Shown here: positions 16,632 through 24,528 of the stretch, one piece after another | Position numbering within the stretch: position 1 is the first letter of the stretch | Layout of the letters: every line of letters begins with the position of its first letter | DNA from: Sediminispirochaeta bajacaliforniensis DSM 16054 | GTDB taxonomy: Bacteria; Spirochaetota; Spirochaetia; DSM-16054; Sediminispirochaetaceae | Direction: 5' to 3' | NCBI RefSeq assembly: GCF_000378205.1 | Contig: NZ_KB899423.1 | Location: forward strand, 36,039 to 100,038 | Length of the DNA stretch: 64,000 nt | Program-made: the position numbers and the translations under genes | Notes under the pieces: generated by a model | Told to the model about the DNA's origin: nothing | The model's database searches: none | Seen by the model: the letters and a program-made list of their open reading frames with translations, nothing else

Positions 16632-17313
16632 GAGACTTCTGGAGGTAAACCGTCGCTTGATTATCTCGGGAATCGGCTTGAACGATGAACGGCGAGTACC
16701 CGATTTTAAGGTAATCGAGGAGCAATGTACCCTTTCCGAAAGGGATTTTCCCGAAACCGACCGAGTGATTTGTGCCGTAAGCGAGGTGGTCGCCGAGAAT
16801 GGCCTTTGGAATACCACGGTGGAAAAGATCGCACATCGGCTGGGGATGAGTAAAAGTAGTCTCTACTTCTACTTCGAGAACCGTGACGAAATGCTGTGGA
16901 GGTTGATTGATCGGGAACGGCAGGCTTTTGGTGCATTGGTCATTAGGGAGATTGAACCAATAGGGCCCTTTGCCGATCAGCTTTACGCCTATTTTGTATT
17001 GTATGCACGCTATTTGTGGGGACGACCGGAGTTCTTGGCAACGATGAACTGGTATCGCTTCCAGGATATCTCTTTCCATCCACCCGAGGATCCGCTCTCT
17101 GGCGTGCTCAGATATTATCGATTTATCGAAGAGGCAGTTGAAGCGGGCGTTGTGTCGGAGAAGGTCCCTCTGGTTAGTTTCTTTCGGCTTTTGAATTTTT
17201 TGCTGATGCAGGAACTTTCCGACCATTTTCGAAGTGGTGATGACATAAAGCAGCTTTTTCCGGTCCTGCGGACGCTGCACCAACTTTTGTTGTATGGAGT
17301 ACAAGGAGCGTAA
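16624..17313 (+). CDS. TetR/AcrR family regulator, second reading frame of a tandem pair
   Basis: A 229-residue frame starting at an ATG that overlaps the previous stop (ATGGTTGA, 8 bases) with GGAG three bases before it. Residues 1-~45 (MVERLLEVNRRLIISGIGL...) look like the C-terminal helix of the preceding TetR ligand domain rather than a normal TetR N-terminus. The HTH then follows at ~50-95 (VICAVSEVVAENGLWNTTVEKIAHRLGMSKSSLYFYF split over two helices), and a helical effector domain after that. Coupled translation or a fused product are both possible. The TolC gene begins four bases after its stop, so it belongs to the efflux operon. Confidence 0.7.
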   Translation: MVERLLEVNRRLIISGIGLNDERRVPDFKVIEEQCTLSERDFPETDRVICAVSEVVAENGLWNTTVEKIAHRLGMSKSSLYFYFENRDEMLWRLIDRERQAFGALVIREIEPIGPFADQLYAYFVLYARYLWGRPEFLATMNWYRFQDISFHPPEDPLSGVLRYYRFIEEAVEAGVVSEKVPLVSFFRLLNFLLMQELSDHFRSGDDIKQLFPVLRTLHQLLLYGVQGA

Positions 17314-17316
17314 ATA

Positions 17317-18843
17317 ATGAAACATGCTTGGTTCTTGCTATGCGCGGCGATGTTGTTTCCCGCCGCTCTGTTTGCCGGCGGAAGCCGGGAAAGCGGGACT
17401 GATACGGATTTTTCTTCTCTTGACGAATTGAAAGAATTTGCAACCCCCTCTTTGGATGAGAACGCGATAGCGAGGGCGGTGGATTCGGAAGCTCCTGCGG
17501 ATATCACAGACGGAGCAGGTGAGGCTGCATTGCTTTCCAGAGAACGCATGCGGCAGAAAGAGGAGTTGACCGTTGATGTGGAGAAGGCGGTACGCCTGGC
17601 ACGGGAATACAATCTGAGTCTGAAGGCCAGCCAGCTTGGTCTTGTTAAGAAGCGCCGGGCCCTGAGCACGGTCTGGAACAGTTTTCTTCCGACGTTACAG
17701 GTTTCCACTACGCTGAACAGGATGAATGAGGCACCAACCAGTTTTGATTTTAGTACCTTTTCGGCCTATGAGCTTTCTCCTTGGAATCAGAGCTTCGGAG
17801 TCGATGCAAGTCTCTATTTGAACCTGGCGCTTTTCGACGGGATTACCGCGACGAGGTTGAACTATGAGTCGGGACTTGTCGATTATGAGCAGGCGCGGAA
17901 ACAGCTTGAGCGGGATGTCCGCAAGAGCTTCTACAACCTTTTGCTGATGCAGCAGAACCGGGCCCTTTTCGTGCAGCAGATCGCCGCTGCCAAGGACCGC
18001 TACGATCAGGCGAGGGTCAACTATCAGAACGGTTTGGTTCCTGAGTTGACGATGCTCTCGGCCAGGGTCGCCTGGGAGAATCTGAAGCCGAATCTGGAGT
18101 CGATGGATCTTGGCTACGATCAGACCCTTTCCGGTTTTAAGATGACCTTGGGGCTTTCCCAGGATACGGAGCTGCATCTCGATGGTGAAATTTCGGCAGA
18201 TCCCATCGATCTTGAAGCCGATTCTCTGATCGATCAGTACCTTACCGGGAGACTCGATATCAAGTCGCTTCTGTACAGTCTCAAGAACTTGGATGTACAG
18301 CGTCGTGCGACCATCTCCCAGGCCCTTACCCCCGGTCTTTCCATAGGCTGGAGCTATGATCCGACCATGAACGACCCCTTTGGCGGGGGGTATTTCAATT
18401 CGGACAACTGGGAGCAGCCGAGCGGTATGTTCCGAATCACGGTTTCGATGAATCTGGAAGGCTTTCTGCCCGGCAGCAAAACAAAGGTTGAGCTGGCCGA
18501 CCTGGAAGACGACAAGAGGAGCCTTCGGCTCAGCCTGATGCAGGCGATTGAGGGCGCCGAAATGGAGATTGATTCGCTTATAAAACAGTTGAACCATTCG
18601 AAAAACAGTATGACCAGCCTCAATCTTAATATTGAACTGGCCGATCAGGCCTATCGGATGGCTGAGGAGGCCTATCGTGCCGGAAGCAAGGAGCTTTTGG
18701 AGGTACAGAATGCGGAGATCGAGCTCAATAATGCGAAATATGAGCTTTTGAAAGAGAAATATAACTACGTGACGGGCTTGTTGGACCTTGAATATGCGTT
18801 GAATACAACGCTGGATAAGATAAAGGAAGGAAACGATGAATAG
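17317..18843 (+). CDS. TolC family outer-membrane efflux protein
   Basis: A 508-residue export channel. The leader MKHAWFLLCAAMLFPAALFA is followed by the shared mature motif AGGSRE. After a linker, two OEP repeats form the beta-barrel/alpha-helical tunnel: AVRLAREYNLSLKASQLGL and ERDVRKSFYNLLLMQQNRALF in the first, then ISQALTPGLSIGWSYDP and YRMAEEAYRAGSKELLEVQNAEIELNNA in the second. The last motif (YRAG...LLEVQ) is typical of TolC-family proteins. It gives the outer-membrane exit for the adaptor and RND pump encoded next. Its last eight bases overlap the adaptor start (ATGAATAG). Confidence 0.88.
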   Translation: MKHAWFLLCAAMLFPAALFAGGSRESGTDTDFSSLDELKEFATPSLDENAIARAVDSEAPADITDGAGEAALLSRERMRQKEELTVDVEKAVRLAREYNLSLKASQLGLVKKRRALSTVWNSFLPTLQVSTTLNRMNEAPTSFDFSTFSAYELSPWNQSFGVDASLYLNLALFDGITATRLNYESGLVDYEQARKQLERDVRKSFYNLLLMQQNRALFVQQIAAAKDRYDQARVNYQNGLVPELTMLSARVAWENLKPNLESMDLGYDQTLSGFKMTLGLSQDTELHLDGEISADPIDLEADSLIDQYLTGRLDIKSLLYSLKNLDVQRRATISQALTPGLSIGWSYDPTMNDPFGGGYFNSDNWEQPSGMFRITVSMNLEGFLPGSKTKVELADLEDDKRSLRLSLMQAIEGAEMEIDSLIKQLNHSKNSMTSLNLNIELADQAYRMAEEAYRAGSKELLEVQNAEIELNNAKYELLKEKYNYVTGLLDLEYALNTTLDKIKEGNDE

Positions 18844-19825
18844 GAAAACCGTTAGCGGAAAAGCGGGAATTGCAGGGCTTTTGCTGATGCTTTTTGCACT
18901 GCTCTTTGTTACCGGATGCGATAAGCTCCCCGGTCGGGGGAATAAGGATGATACTGCCAAGGCCGGATCTGAGAAAGCTGCTGCAGAAGAGGATAAGTCG
19001 GAAACGATTTTTGCCGTGAGCGCCACCGAGTCGGTGACAGGCCAAATTTACAATTATCTCAATGTAAATGGTGATGTTGTGTCAAAAACCACGGTTGATA
19101 CCTACCCCGACGTAGCAGGAAAACTGAGTAGAATTCTGGTAGAGGTGGGGGATACTGTTCGCAAAAATCAGGTTATTGCGGAGGTGGATCCCTCCAAACC
19201 CGGTATGAACTATGCGGCAAGTCCGGTGAAGGCTGCCATTACGGGAACAATCACCAGTATTCCCGAAGAGGTCGGCTCCATGGTAAGCCAGCAGTCCCCA
19301 ATCGTGAGAATTAGTCGGATGGATGAGTTGCAGATTGAAACCTACGTTGCCGAGCGTTTTATTAGTAGGATGAAGGTGGGCCAGCGGGCTTTGGTTAGTC
19401 TCGATGCCTTTCCCGGAAAAACCTTTATGGCAAAGGTCATTGAGCTGAGTCCCCTAGTAGACGCCTCCAGCCGAACCATGGACCTGAAGCTTGATTTTGT
19501 CGGTTCTGCCGATGGGGTGAGAGCCGGAATGTTCGCTAAGATCAAAATCATCACCGAGGATAAGGAAGGGGTCGTGAAAATTCCTTCGGCAGGGGTTATC
19601 GAACGCTTTGGTGAAGACTATGTCTTTGTAATAAAAGATGAGTCCAGTGTCGAAAAGCGTAAGGTGACGGCCGGTATTGAGATCGATGGCAAGCAGGAGA
19701 TCCTGGAAGGGCTTTCCGGCGGTGAGACCATCGTCATAAGGGGCCAAACACTTCTTGAAGACGGATCTTTAGTGAAAGTCGTTCAGAAGGTGGAACCTCT
19801 GCCCGTTAAAGATTCTATCGACTAA
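18836..19825 (+). CDS. RND efflux periplasmic adaptor (membrane fusion lipoprotein)
   Basis: A 329-residue adaptor. The leader ends in the lipobox VTGC, so it is probably lipid-anchored in the inner membrane. The biotinyl-lipoyl-like halves are VAGKLSRILVEVGDTVRKNQVIAEVDP and ITGTITSIPEEVGSMVSQQSPIVRI, with almost no alpha-helical hairpin between them. A beta-barrel domain (VGQRALVSLDAFPGKTF) and a membrane-proximal domain (GIEIDGKQEILEGLSGGETIVIRG) follow. The short hairpin means its contact with TolC must differ from that of AcrA. It sits between tolC and the RND gene in one operon. Confidence 0.9.
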   Translation: MNRKTVSGKAGIAGLLLMLFALLFVTGCDKLPGRGNKDDTAKAGSEKAAAEEDKSETIFAVSATESVTGQIYNYLNVNGDVVSKTTVDTYPDVAGKLSRILVEVGDTVRKNQVIAEVDPSKPGMNYAASPVKAAITGTITSIPEEVGSMVSQQSPIVRISRMDELQIETYVAERFISRMKVGQRALVSLDAFPGKTFMAKVIELSPLVDASSRTMDLKLDFVGSADGVRAGMFAKIKIITEDKEGVVKIPSAGVIERFGEDYVFVIKDESSVEKRKVTAGIEIDGKQEILEGLSGGETIVIRGQTLLEDGSLVKVVQKVEPLPVKDSID

Positions 19826-19839
19826 TAACGGAGTTTTGT

Positions 19840-21396
19840 ATGAGCGTATCAAAAACCGTCGTTGGCAAGCCAACGACGATATTTATCATTTTCCTGCTTT
19901 TAATCGGCCTCGGCATCTATTCCACGAGCGACCTGGCCATTGATCTCTATCCGGAGATCGAACCGCCTGTTCTCGTTGTATTTACCGGATATGCCGGTGC
20001 AGGGCCCGAGGAGATTGAGAAACGGATTACCCGAACCCTTGAAGGTTCTCTGTCGAACGTGAGCAACATCGAGAGTATCACCTCCACGAGTTCGGAGGGG
20101 AGCAGCATGGTCATGGTTGAGTTCACGTGGGGAACCGACATGGCCGAGGCTGCAAACAGCATCAGAGACAACCTGGAATTTGTTAAAGGGGCCCTCCCCG
20201 ACGAAGCAGACAGCCCGATGATCTTCAAATTCGATCCCTCAATGATTCCGATTATGGGATTAACCTTGTCGGGAAACAGAACCCCAGAGGAATTGCGGCA
20301 GATTGCCGAGGACGTGGTACAGTCGAAGATCGAGCAGATCGAAGGGGTGGCCCTGACAAGTGTGAGTGGGGGACGTGAGCGAATTATCCGGGTAGAGATT
20401 CCGCAGGACCGCCTGGAAGCCTATGACCTTACGCTTACGCAGATTTCCAGCATGCTGCAGGGCCAGAACGTTCAGGTTACTGCCGGGAGTATCGTTGAAG
20501 GGAACATAGACTATCTGGTTACCACCAGCGGTGAATATGACAGTATCGATCAGATCAAAAATACGGTTATAAGCTACAAAAGCGGAAGTATGGCCGGTAC
20601 GAGCGGAGATGGTTCCGCTGGTCAGCGTACGGTTCGTCTTCGGGATATCGCCGATGTATACGACGGCTATAAAGATGCGGACAGCCTTGTCTATATAAAC
20701 GGAGAGCCGGGGATACAGATTGTCATTCAGAAACAGAGTGGCACCAATTCGGTTCGGACCGCAGACAATATTCGGAACAGGTTAGAGCGGATCAATAAGC
20801 AGGTTCCCGAAGGAATCACGGTAACCGAGACCTTCAATACGACAGATATCATCAAAGCCTCTCTCAATCAGGTTTCAAGCAGTGCCATTACCGGCGCCAT
20901 TCTGGCGATTATCGTCTTGTTCGTTTTTCTCCGGAGCCTGAAAAGTACCTTTATCATCGGCCTGACAATCCCTGTTTCTTTGGTTGTTACCCTGATGTTG
21001 ATGTACTTTTTCGGTCTGACCCTTAACATCATGACGCTGGCGGGGCTTGCCCTTGGTGTTGGAATGCTTGTCGATAACTCCATCGTTATTCTTGAAAATA
21101 TCTATCGCTATCGGGAGAAGGGGGCCAAGCTCACGGCCTCCGCCATACTCGGCAGCCAAGAGATGATCAACGCCATTGTCGCTTCTACTCTGACCACCAT
21201 CTGTGTATTTGCCCCGGTCGTGTTGTTCAAGAGCCAGCTTGATGTGGTCGGAGAGCTCCTTGCGTCTCTTGCTTTTACCGTTGTCATCAGCCTTTCCGCC
21301 AGTCTTGTGGTTGCCATGACCCTTATTCCCGTTCTTTCGAGCCACTACCTTCCCCTGACAAGCCGCAGGCAGCGTCCTATACGGGGGGGGCCTTAA
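19840..21396 (+). CDS. RND efflux transporter, N-terminal half (frame ends at a G8 tract)
   Basis: A 518-residue frame corresponding to the first half of a ~1060-residue HAE1/AcrB-type pump. TM1 is IFIIFLLLIGLGIYSTSDLAI; a porter domain follows (YPEIEPPVLVVFTGYAGAGPEE region, then FDPSMIPIMGLTLSG); TM2-TM6 include GLALGVGMLVDNSIVILENIY, with the proton-relay Asp retained in TM4. It ends at SSHYLPLTSRRQRPIRGGP, in the cytoplasmic linker between the two pseudo-repeats, where CGGGGGGGG brings in a TAA. Removing one G continues directly into the next frame (RGGLKAIDGV). It may be a frame-shifted gene, a phase-variable one, or a true split pump. Start ATG has a GGAG site. Confidence 0.85.
   Translation: MSVSKTVVGKPTTIFIIFLLLIGLGIYSTSDLAIDLYPEIEPPVLVVFTGYAGAGPEEIEKRITRTLEGSLSNVSNIESITSTSSEGSSMVMVEFTWGTDMAEAANSIRDNLEFVKGALPDEADSPMIFKFDPSMIPIMGLTLSGNRTPEELRQIAEDVVQSKIEQIEGVALTSVSGGRERIIRVEIPQDRLEAYDLTLTQISSMLQGQNVQVTAGSIVEGNIDYLVTTSGEYDSIDQIKNTVISYKSGSMAGTSGDGSAGQRTVRLRDIADVYDGYKDADSLVYINGEPGIQIVIQKQSGTNSVRTADNIRNRLERINKQVPEGITVTETFNTTDIIKASLNQVSSSAITGAILAIIVLFVFLRSLKSTFIIGLTIPVSLVVTLMLMYFFGLTLNIMTLAGLALGVGMLVDNSIVILENIYRYREKGAKLTASAILGSQEMINAIVASTLTTICVFAPVVLFKSQLDVVGELLASLAFTVVISLSASLVVAMTLIPVLSSHYLPLTSRRQRPIRGGP
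21383..21390 (+). other. G8 homopolymer at the RND frame break
   Basis: Eight consecutive G follow AC at 21381-21382. With seven G the two RND halves form one uninterrupted frame of about 1,064 codons. With eight, translation stops six bases later at TAA. Homopolymer G runs are common places for slipped-strand change and also for sequencing error; the sequence alone cannot separate these. Confidence 0.8.
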
Positions 21397-21412
21397 GGCA
21401 ATAGACGGGGTG

Positions 21413-23035
21413 ATGGAACGTTTTTTTCAGGGACTTGAAAACCTGTATGCGTCGATTCTCAAGGGGGTCCTCCGTCATAAGATTATAACGATTGTCGTGG
21501 TGCTTGGTATCTTTCTTTTTTCACTTACCCTGATTCCGAAGACCGGTTTTGAGTTTATGCCAAGCATGCAGGAGGATCAGGTTAACCTGGGTGTGGAACT
21601 TCCGGTGGGAACAAAGCTCGAAATCACCGAGACTGTTCTCAAGCAGATGGAAGATATTATTCGTAGCGAAGTGAAGGGCTATGACGACATCATTACCGAA
21701 GTGGGTGAAGCCTCTTTTTTCGGACTCGGCGGAAGTGCCATCGGCTATAAGGGGAACATCAGGATCATGCTTCCTTCCTATAAGGAACGGATCGATTCTT
21801 CCGATGATATGAAACAGAAATTGCGCAAGCACTTCAACGATTTTCCTTCGGCGGTATTCTCCTTTGACAGTAGTCAGGGGGCTAGTTTCGGCGGAACAAC
21901 TCCCATCGATATTCTGATCAAGACCGAAGATTTAACTAAGGCAAAGGATATTGCGGAAAAAATTCGTGACATTTTGAAGACCATGCCCGAGATAACAGAG
22001 CCGCAGGTTGACCTGAAAGATGGATTACCAGAGGTAGAGATTGTCATGGATCGAGACAAGATGTACTCCCTTGGCCTTAACGTTTACTCGGTAGGCCAGG
22101 AGATTCAGGCAAATCTCGATGGTATTACCGCAAGCCAGTTCCGTGATGGTGGAAACGAATACGATATCGTCATGTTTCTTGCCGATGAGGATAGAAACCA
22201 GATTCTCGATTTGAATAAGGTTTTCGTCAATAATCAGATGGGGCAGCGTATCCCTCTTGCCAGCTTTGCCAGATACCAAAAGGGTACCGGGCCTATTAGC
22301 ATCAATAGGGAGAATCAGACCCGTGTTGTGCACGTAACCGCTGGAACGGTACCGGGAACTGCCCTGAACGAGGTAGCTGACCGGGCCCAGCAGCTGATTA
22401 ATCAGGAAATTCCTGCCGATGAGGATGTGCTCATTGAATTCTCCGGCGATTATGAAGATTTGCAGAAGTATGGCATGAGATTTGTCGCAATCATTCTTGT
22501 TTCCGTGTTCCTCGTATTCGGGGTCATGGCCAGCCAGTTTGAGTCCTTTGTCGATCCGTTTATTATTCTTTTTGCGATTCCGCTTTCCCTGATCGGCGTC
22601 ATCATGATCTATTTCTTTACCGGACAGATCTTCAACATCTTGACGGCAGTCGGTCTGGTTATGCTTGCGGGAATCATCGTGAACAACGGGATCGTACTGG
22701 TCGATTACACCAATCTGCTGAGAAAGCGCGGCATGAATATCCATGATGCCTGCGTGGAGGCGGGGAGAAACCGGCTTCGTCCTATCCTTATGACCACACT
22801 GACAACGGTCCTCGGACTGATTCCCATGGCCTTTTTTCCGGGTGAAGGCTCGGAGCTTGTGCAGCCGATCGGTAAATCAGTGGTTGGCGGCCTTTCGGTT
22901 GGCTCTCTTTTCACCTTGCTTCTCATTCCTGTGATATATGCAATTGTTAATGGGGTTGGTGAGCGTCGTCGGGAAAAACGGGAGGCACGTAAACTGACCA
23001 GGCAGAAAAATCGTTTGGAAGGAGATGAGGCATGA
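21413..23035 (+). CDS. RND efflux transporter, C-terminal half
   Basis: About 540 residues forming the second half of the pump. TM7 is IITIVVVLGIFLFSLTLIP, followed by the second porter domain (TGFEFMPSMQEDQVNLGVELPVGT, and a GGTTPIDILIKTEDL segment) and TM8-TM12 with FAIPLSLIGVIMIYFF, AGIIVNNGIVLVDYTNLLRKRG and PILMTTLTTVLGLIPMAF. As a separate gene it could start at GTG 21410 or ATG 21413. TAAGG lies about 12 bases before, a weak ribosome site, so re-initiation after the upstream TAA is conceivable. Otherwise it is joined to the N-terminal half by removal of one G. It overlaps the next gene by ATGA. Confidence 0.85.
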   Translation: MERFFQGLENLYASILKGVLRHKIITIVVVLGIFLFSLTLIPKTGFEFMPSMQEDQVNLGVELPVGTKLEITETVLKQMEDIIRSEVKGYDDIITEVGEASFFGLGGSAIGYKGNIRIMLPSYKERIDSSDDMKQKLRKHFNDFPSAVFSFDSSQGASFGGTTPIDILIKTEDLTKAKDIAEKIRDILKTMPEITEPQVDLKDGLPEVEIVMDRDKMYSLGLNVYSVGQEIQANLDGITASQFRDGGNEYDIVMFLADEDRNQILDLNKVFVNNQMGQRIPLASFARYQKGTGPISINRENQTRVVHVTAGTVPGTALNEVADRAQQLINQEIPADEDVLIEFSGDYEDLQKYGMRFVAIILVSVFLVFGVMASQFESFVDPFIILFAIPLSLIGVIMIYFFTGQIFNILTAVGLVMLAGIIVNNGIVLVDYTNLLRKRGMNIHDACVEAGRNRLRPILMTTLTTVLGLIPMAFFPGEGSELVQPIGKSVVGGLSVGSLFTLLLIPVIYAIVNGVGERRREKREARKLTRQKNRLEGDEA

Positions 23036-23328
23036 AACTGTTACGGGTTGAGATCATTGCCAACCGTTCTATCGAAGAAGATATGCATGATGCGTTTCGT
23101 AAAGCGGGAATTGTGCGTCATTATACGAAATTTCCTGTGGTTCATGGGGTCGGTACTTCCGGCCCCAGACGGGGTGATCATGTTTGGCCCGAGGAGAACT
23201 TTGTTCTTACCACTTATTGTGAGGAGGAAGAACTCGATGCTATTGTTACCTTGGTGCGCGAATTAAAGGAATTTTTCCACGACGAAGGGATAAAGGTTTT
23301 TGTTTCAAAGGCAAAGGAAGTTCTCTGA
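23032..23328 (+). CDS. PG0541-like small protein associated with RND transporter
   Basis: A 98-residue protein recognised as the small partner often encoded directly after RND pumps in Bacteroidetes and spirochaetes (PG0541 family). It has a ferredoxin-like/PII-like rhythm: KLLRVEIIANRSIEEDMHDAF, GIVRHYTKFPVVHGVGTSGPRRGDHVWPEENFVLTTYC, then EELDAIVTLVRELKEFFHDEGIKVFV. The conserved glycine-rich loop GVGTSGPRRGDHVWPEEN is the family mark. Role unproven; the PII-like fold suggests it binds a small ligand and modulates the pump. ATGA overlap couples it to the RND gene, and a 12-bp hairpin follows the stop. Confidence 0.75.
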   Translation: MKLLRVEIIANRSIEEDMHDAFRKAGIVRHYTKFPVVHGVGTSGPRRGDHVWPEENFVLTTYCEEEELDAIVTLVRELKEFFHDEGIKVFVSKAKEVL

Positions 23329-23332
23329 AGCT

Positions 23333-23359
23333 ATTCCACCTCTTCGAAAGAGGTGGAAT
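23333..23359 (+). terminator. 12-bp hairpin ending the efflux operon
   Basis: ATTCCACCTCTT (23333-23344) and AAGAGGTGGAAT (23348-23359) pair perfectly around CGA. There is no U-run after it, so termination may be factor-dependent or the hairpin may only protect the mRNA 3' end. Confidence 0.55.
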
Positions 23360-23390
23360 TCTCGGACGGATCATTATATAGTATAGCAAT

Positions 23391-24512
23391 ATGAAGAACA
23401 AAGAGCTTCGTAAGGAGCCTTCCGCCCAGGAACTTTTGAAGATCATTTTTAAATATATAAATCTCATTGCAAATGAACGGGATGTCGATCGTCTTCTTAT
23501 TGCACTGGCCGATATGGGCCGGGATCTGATTACGGCCGATCGCTGTACTGTTTGGTTGGTTAACCAGCAGCGGGGAGAGTTATGGAGTAAGATTGCCCAC
23601 GGGGTCGACCGTATCGTTATCCCCCTTTCGAAGGGAGTTGCCGGTTATGTGGCTACTACCGGAAAGAGCATGATCACCAACGATGCCTATGCGGATGAGC
23701 GTTTCGATAAGCAGGTTGATAGTGAAACCGGTTATCGCACCAGAAGTATTATTGCGCTTCCGATTCGTGATTCGGCCGGAGAGGTGATGGGAGTATATCA
23801 GGCGATCAATAAAATGTCCGGGGAGGACGGCTTCACCGAACGGGATTTAGAACACCTGCAGCTTGCTGCAAGCTATACCGGCAGTGAACTTGAGGCTGTT
23901 ACCCTCCAGGAAGAGATTGAGCAAACCCAGCGGGAGATGATCGTTACCCTCGCAGAGGCCGGAGAAATGCGTTCAAAGGAGACAGGTGGACACGTCAGGC
24001 GGGTCGCCGAATACTCCTACCTTATTGCTCTGGCCATGGGAATGGATGCAAAGGAGGCCGAACTATTAAAAAAGGCCTCTCCCATGCATGATATAGGCAA
24101 AATTGCCATTCCCGATGCCATCTTGTTGAAAGAGGGCCCGCTCACCGATGAAGAGCGGGAGGTAATGAAGTCCCACACCGCAATTGGTTATGATATGCTG
24201 AAGTATTCGACAAGGGATCTTTTGAAAACATCGGCGATTGTTGCGTACCAACACCATGAAAAATGGGACGGCAGCGGTTATCCGCAGGGTCTTGTTGGAG
24301 AGGAAATCCATATCTATGGTAGGATTACCGCTGTTGCCGATGTATTTGATGCGCTTTCCTGCGACAGGGTCTACAAAGCGGCCTGGCCCAGAGATAAGAT
24401 TGTTGCATTGTTCAAAGAGGAGCGTGGACGTCACTTCGATCCCGCACTTTGCGATATCATGGATGGGTTGTGGGATCAGCTGTACGCGATTAAGGGGCAA
24501 TATTCTCACTAA
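23391..24512 (+). CDS. GAF domain / HD-GYP phosphodiesterase
   Basis: A 373-residue cytosolic signalling protein. A GAF domain at ~45-175 (LITADRCTVWLVNQQRGELWSK, then GVAGYVATTGKSMITNDAY) would bind a small ligand or cyclic nucleotide. The HD-GYP domain at ~190-365 has ETGGHVRRVAEYS, HDIGK (His233, Asp234), the HH pair at 288-289 in YQHHEKWDGSGYP, and a conserved GRITAVADVFDALSC. HD-GYP enzymes hydrolyse cyclic-di-GMP; the metal ligands are all present, so activity is likely. It has no receiver domain or membrane segment. It stands alone downstream of the efflux hairpin and converges with the patatin gene. Confidence 0.88.
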   Translation: MKNKELRKEPSAQELLKIIFKYINLIANERDVDRLLIALADMGRDLITADRCTVWLVNQQRGELWSKIAHGVDRIVIPLSKGVAGYVATTGKSMITNDAYADERFDKQVDSETGYRTRSIIALPIRDSAGEVMGVYQAINKMSGEDGFTERDLEHLQLAASYTGSELEAVTLQEEIEQTQREMIVTLAEAGEMRSKETGGHVRRVAEYSYLIALAMGMDAKEAELLKKASPMHDIGKIAIPDAILLKEGPLTDEEREVMKSHTAIGYDMLKYSTRDLLKTSAIVAYQHHEKWDGSGYPQGLVGEEIHIYGRITAVADVFDALSCDRVYKAAWPRDKIVALFKEERGRHFDPALCDIMDGLWDQLYAIKGQYSH

Positions 24513-24528
24513 ACGTTTTGAACTTTGA

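Noticed and set aside
17695..19026. A 443-codon minus-strand open frame opposite the tolC gene
   Set aside because: TolC and adaptor motifs on the plus strand are clear; the antisense translation has no recognisable domain.
23333..23359. Calling the hairpin after the efflux operon a classic intrinsic terminator
   Set aside because: The stem is strong, but no U-run follows; it is listed as terminator-like only.
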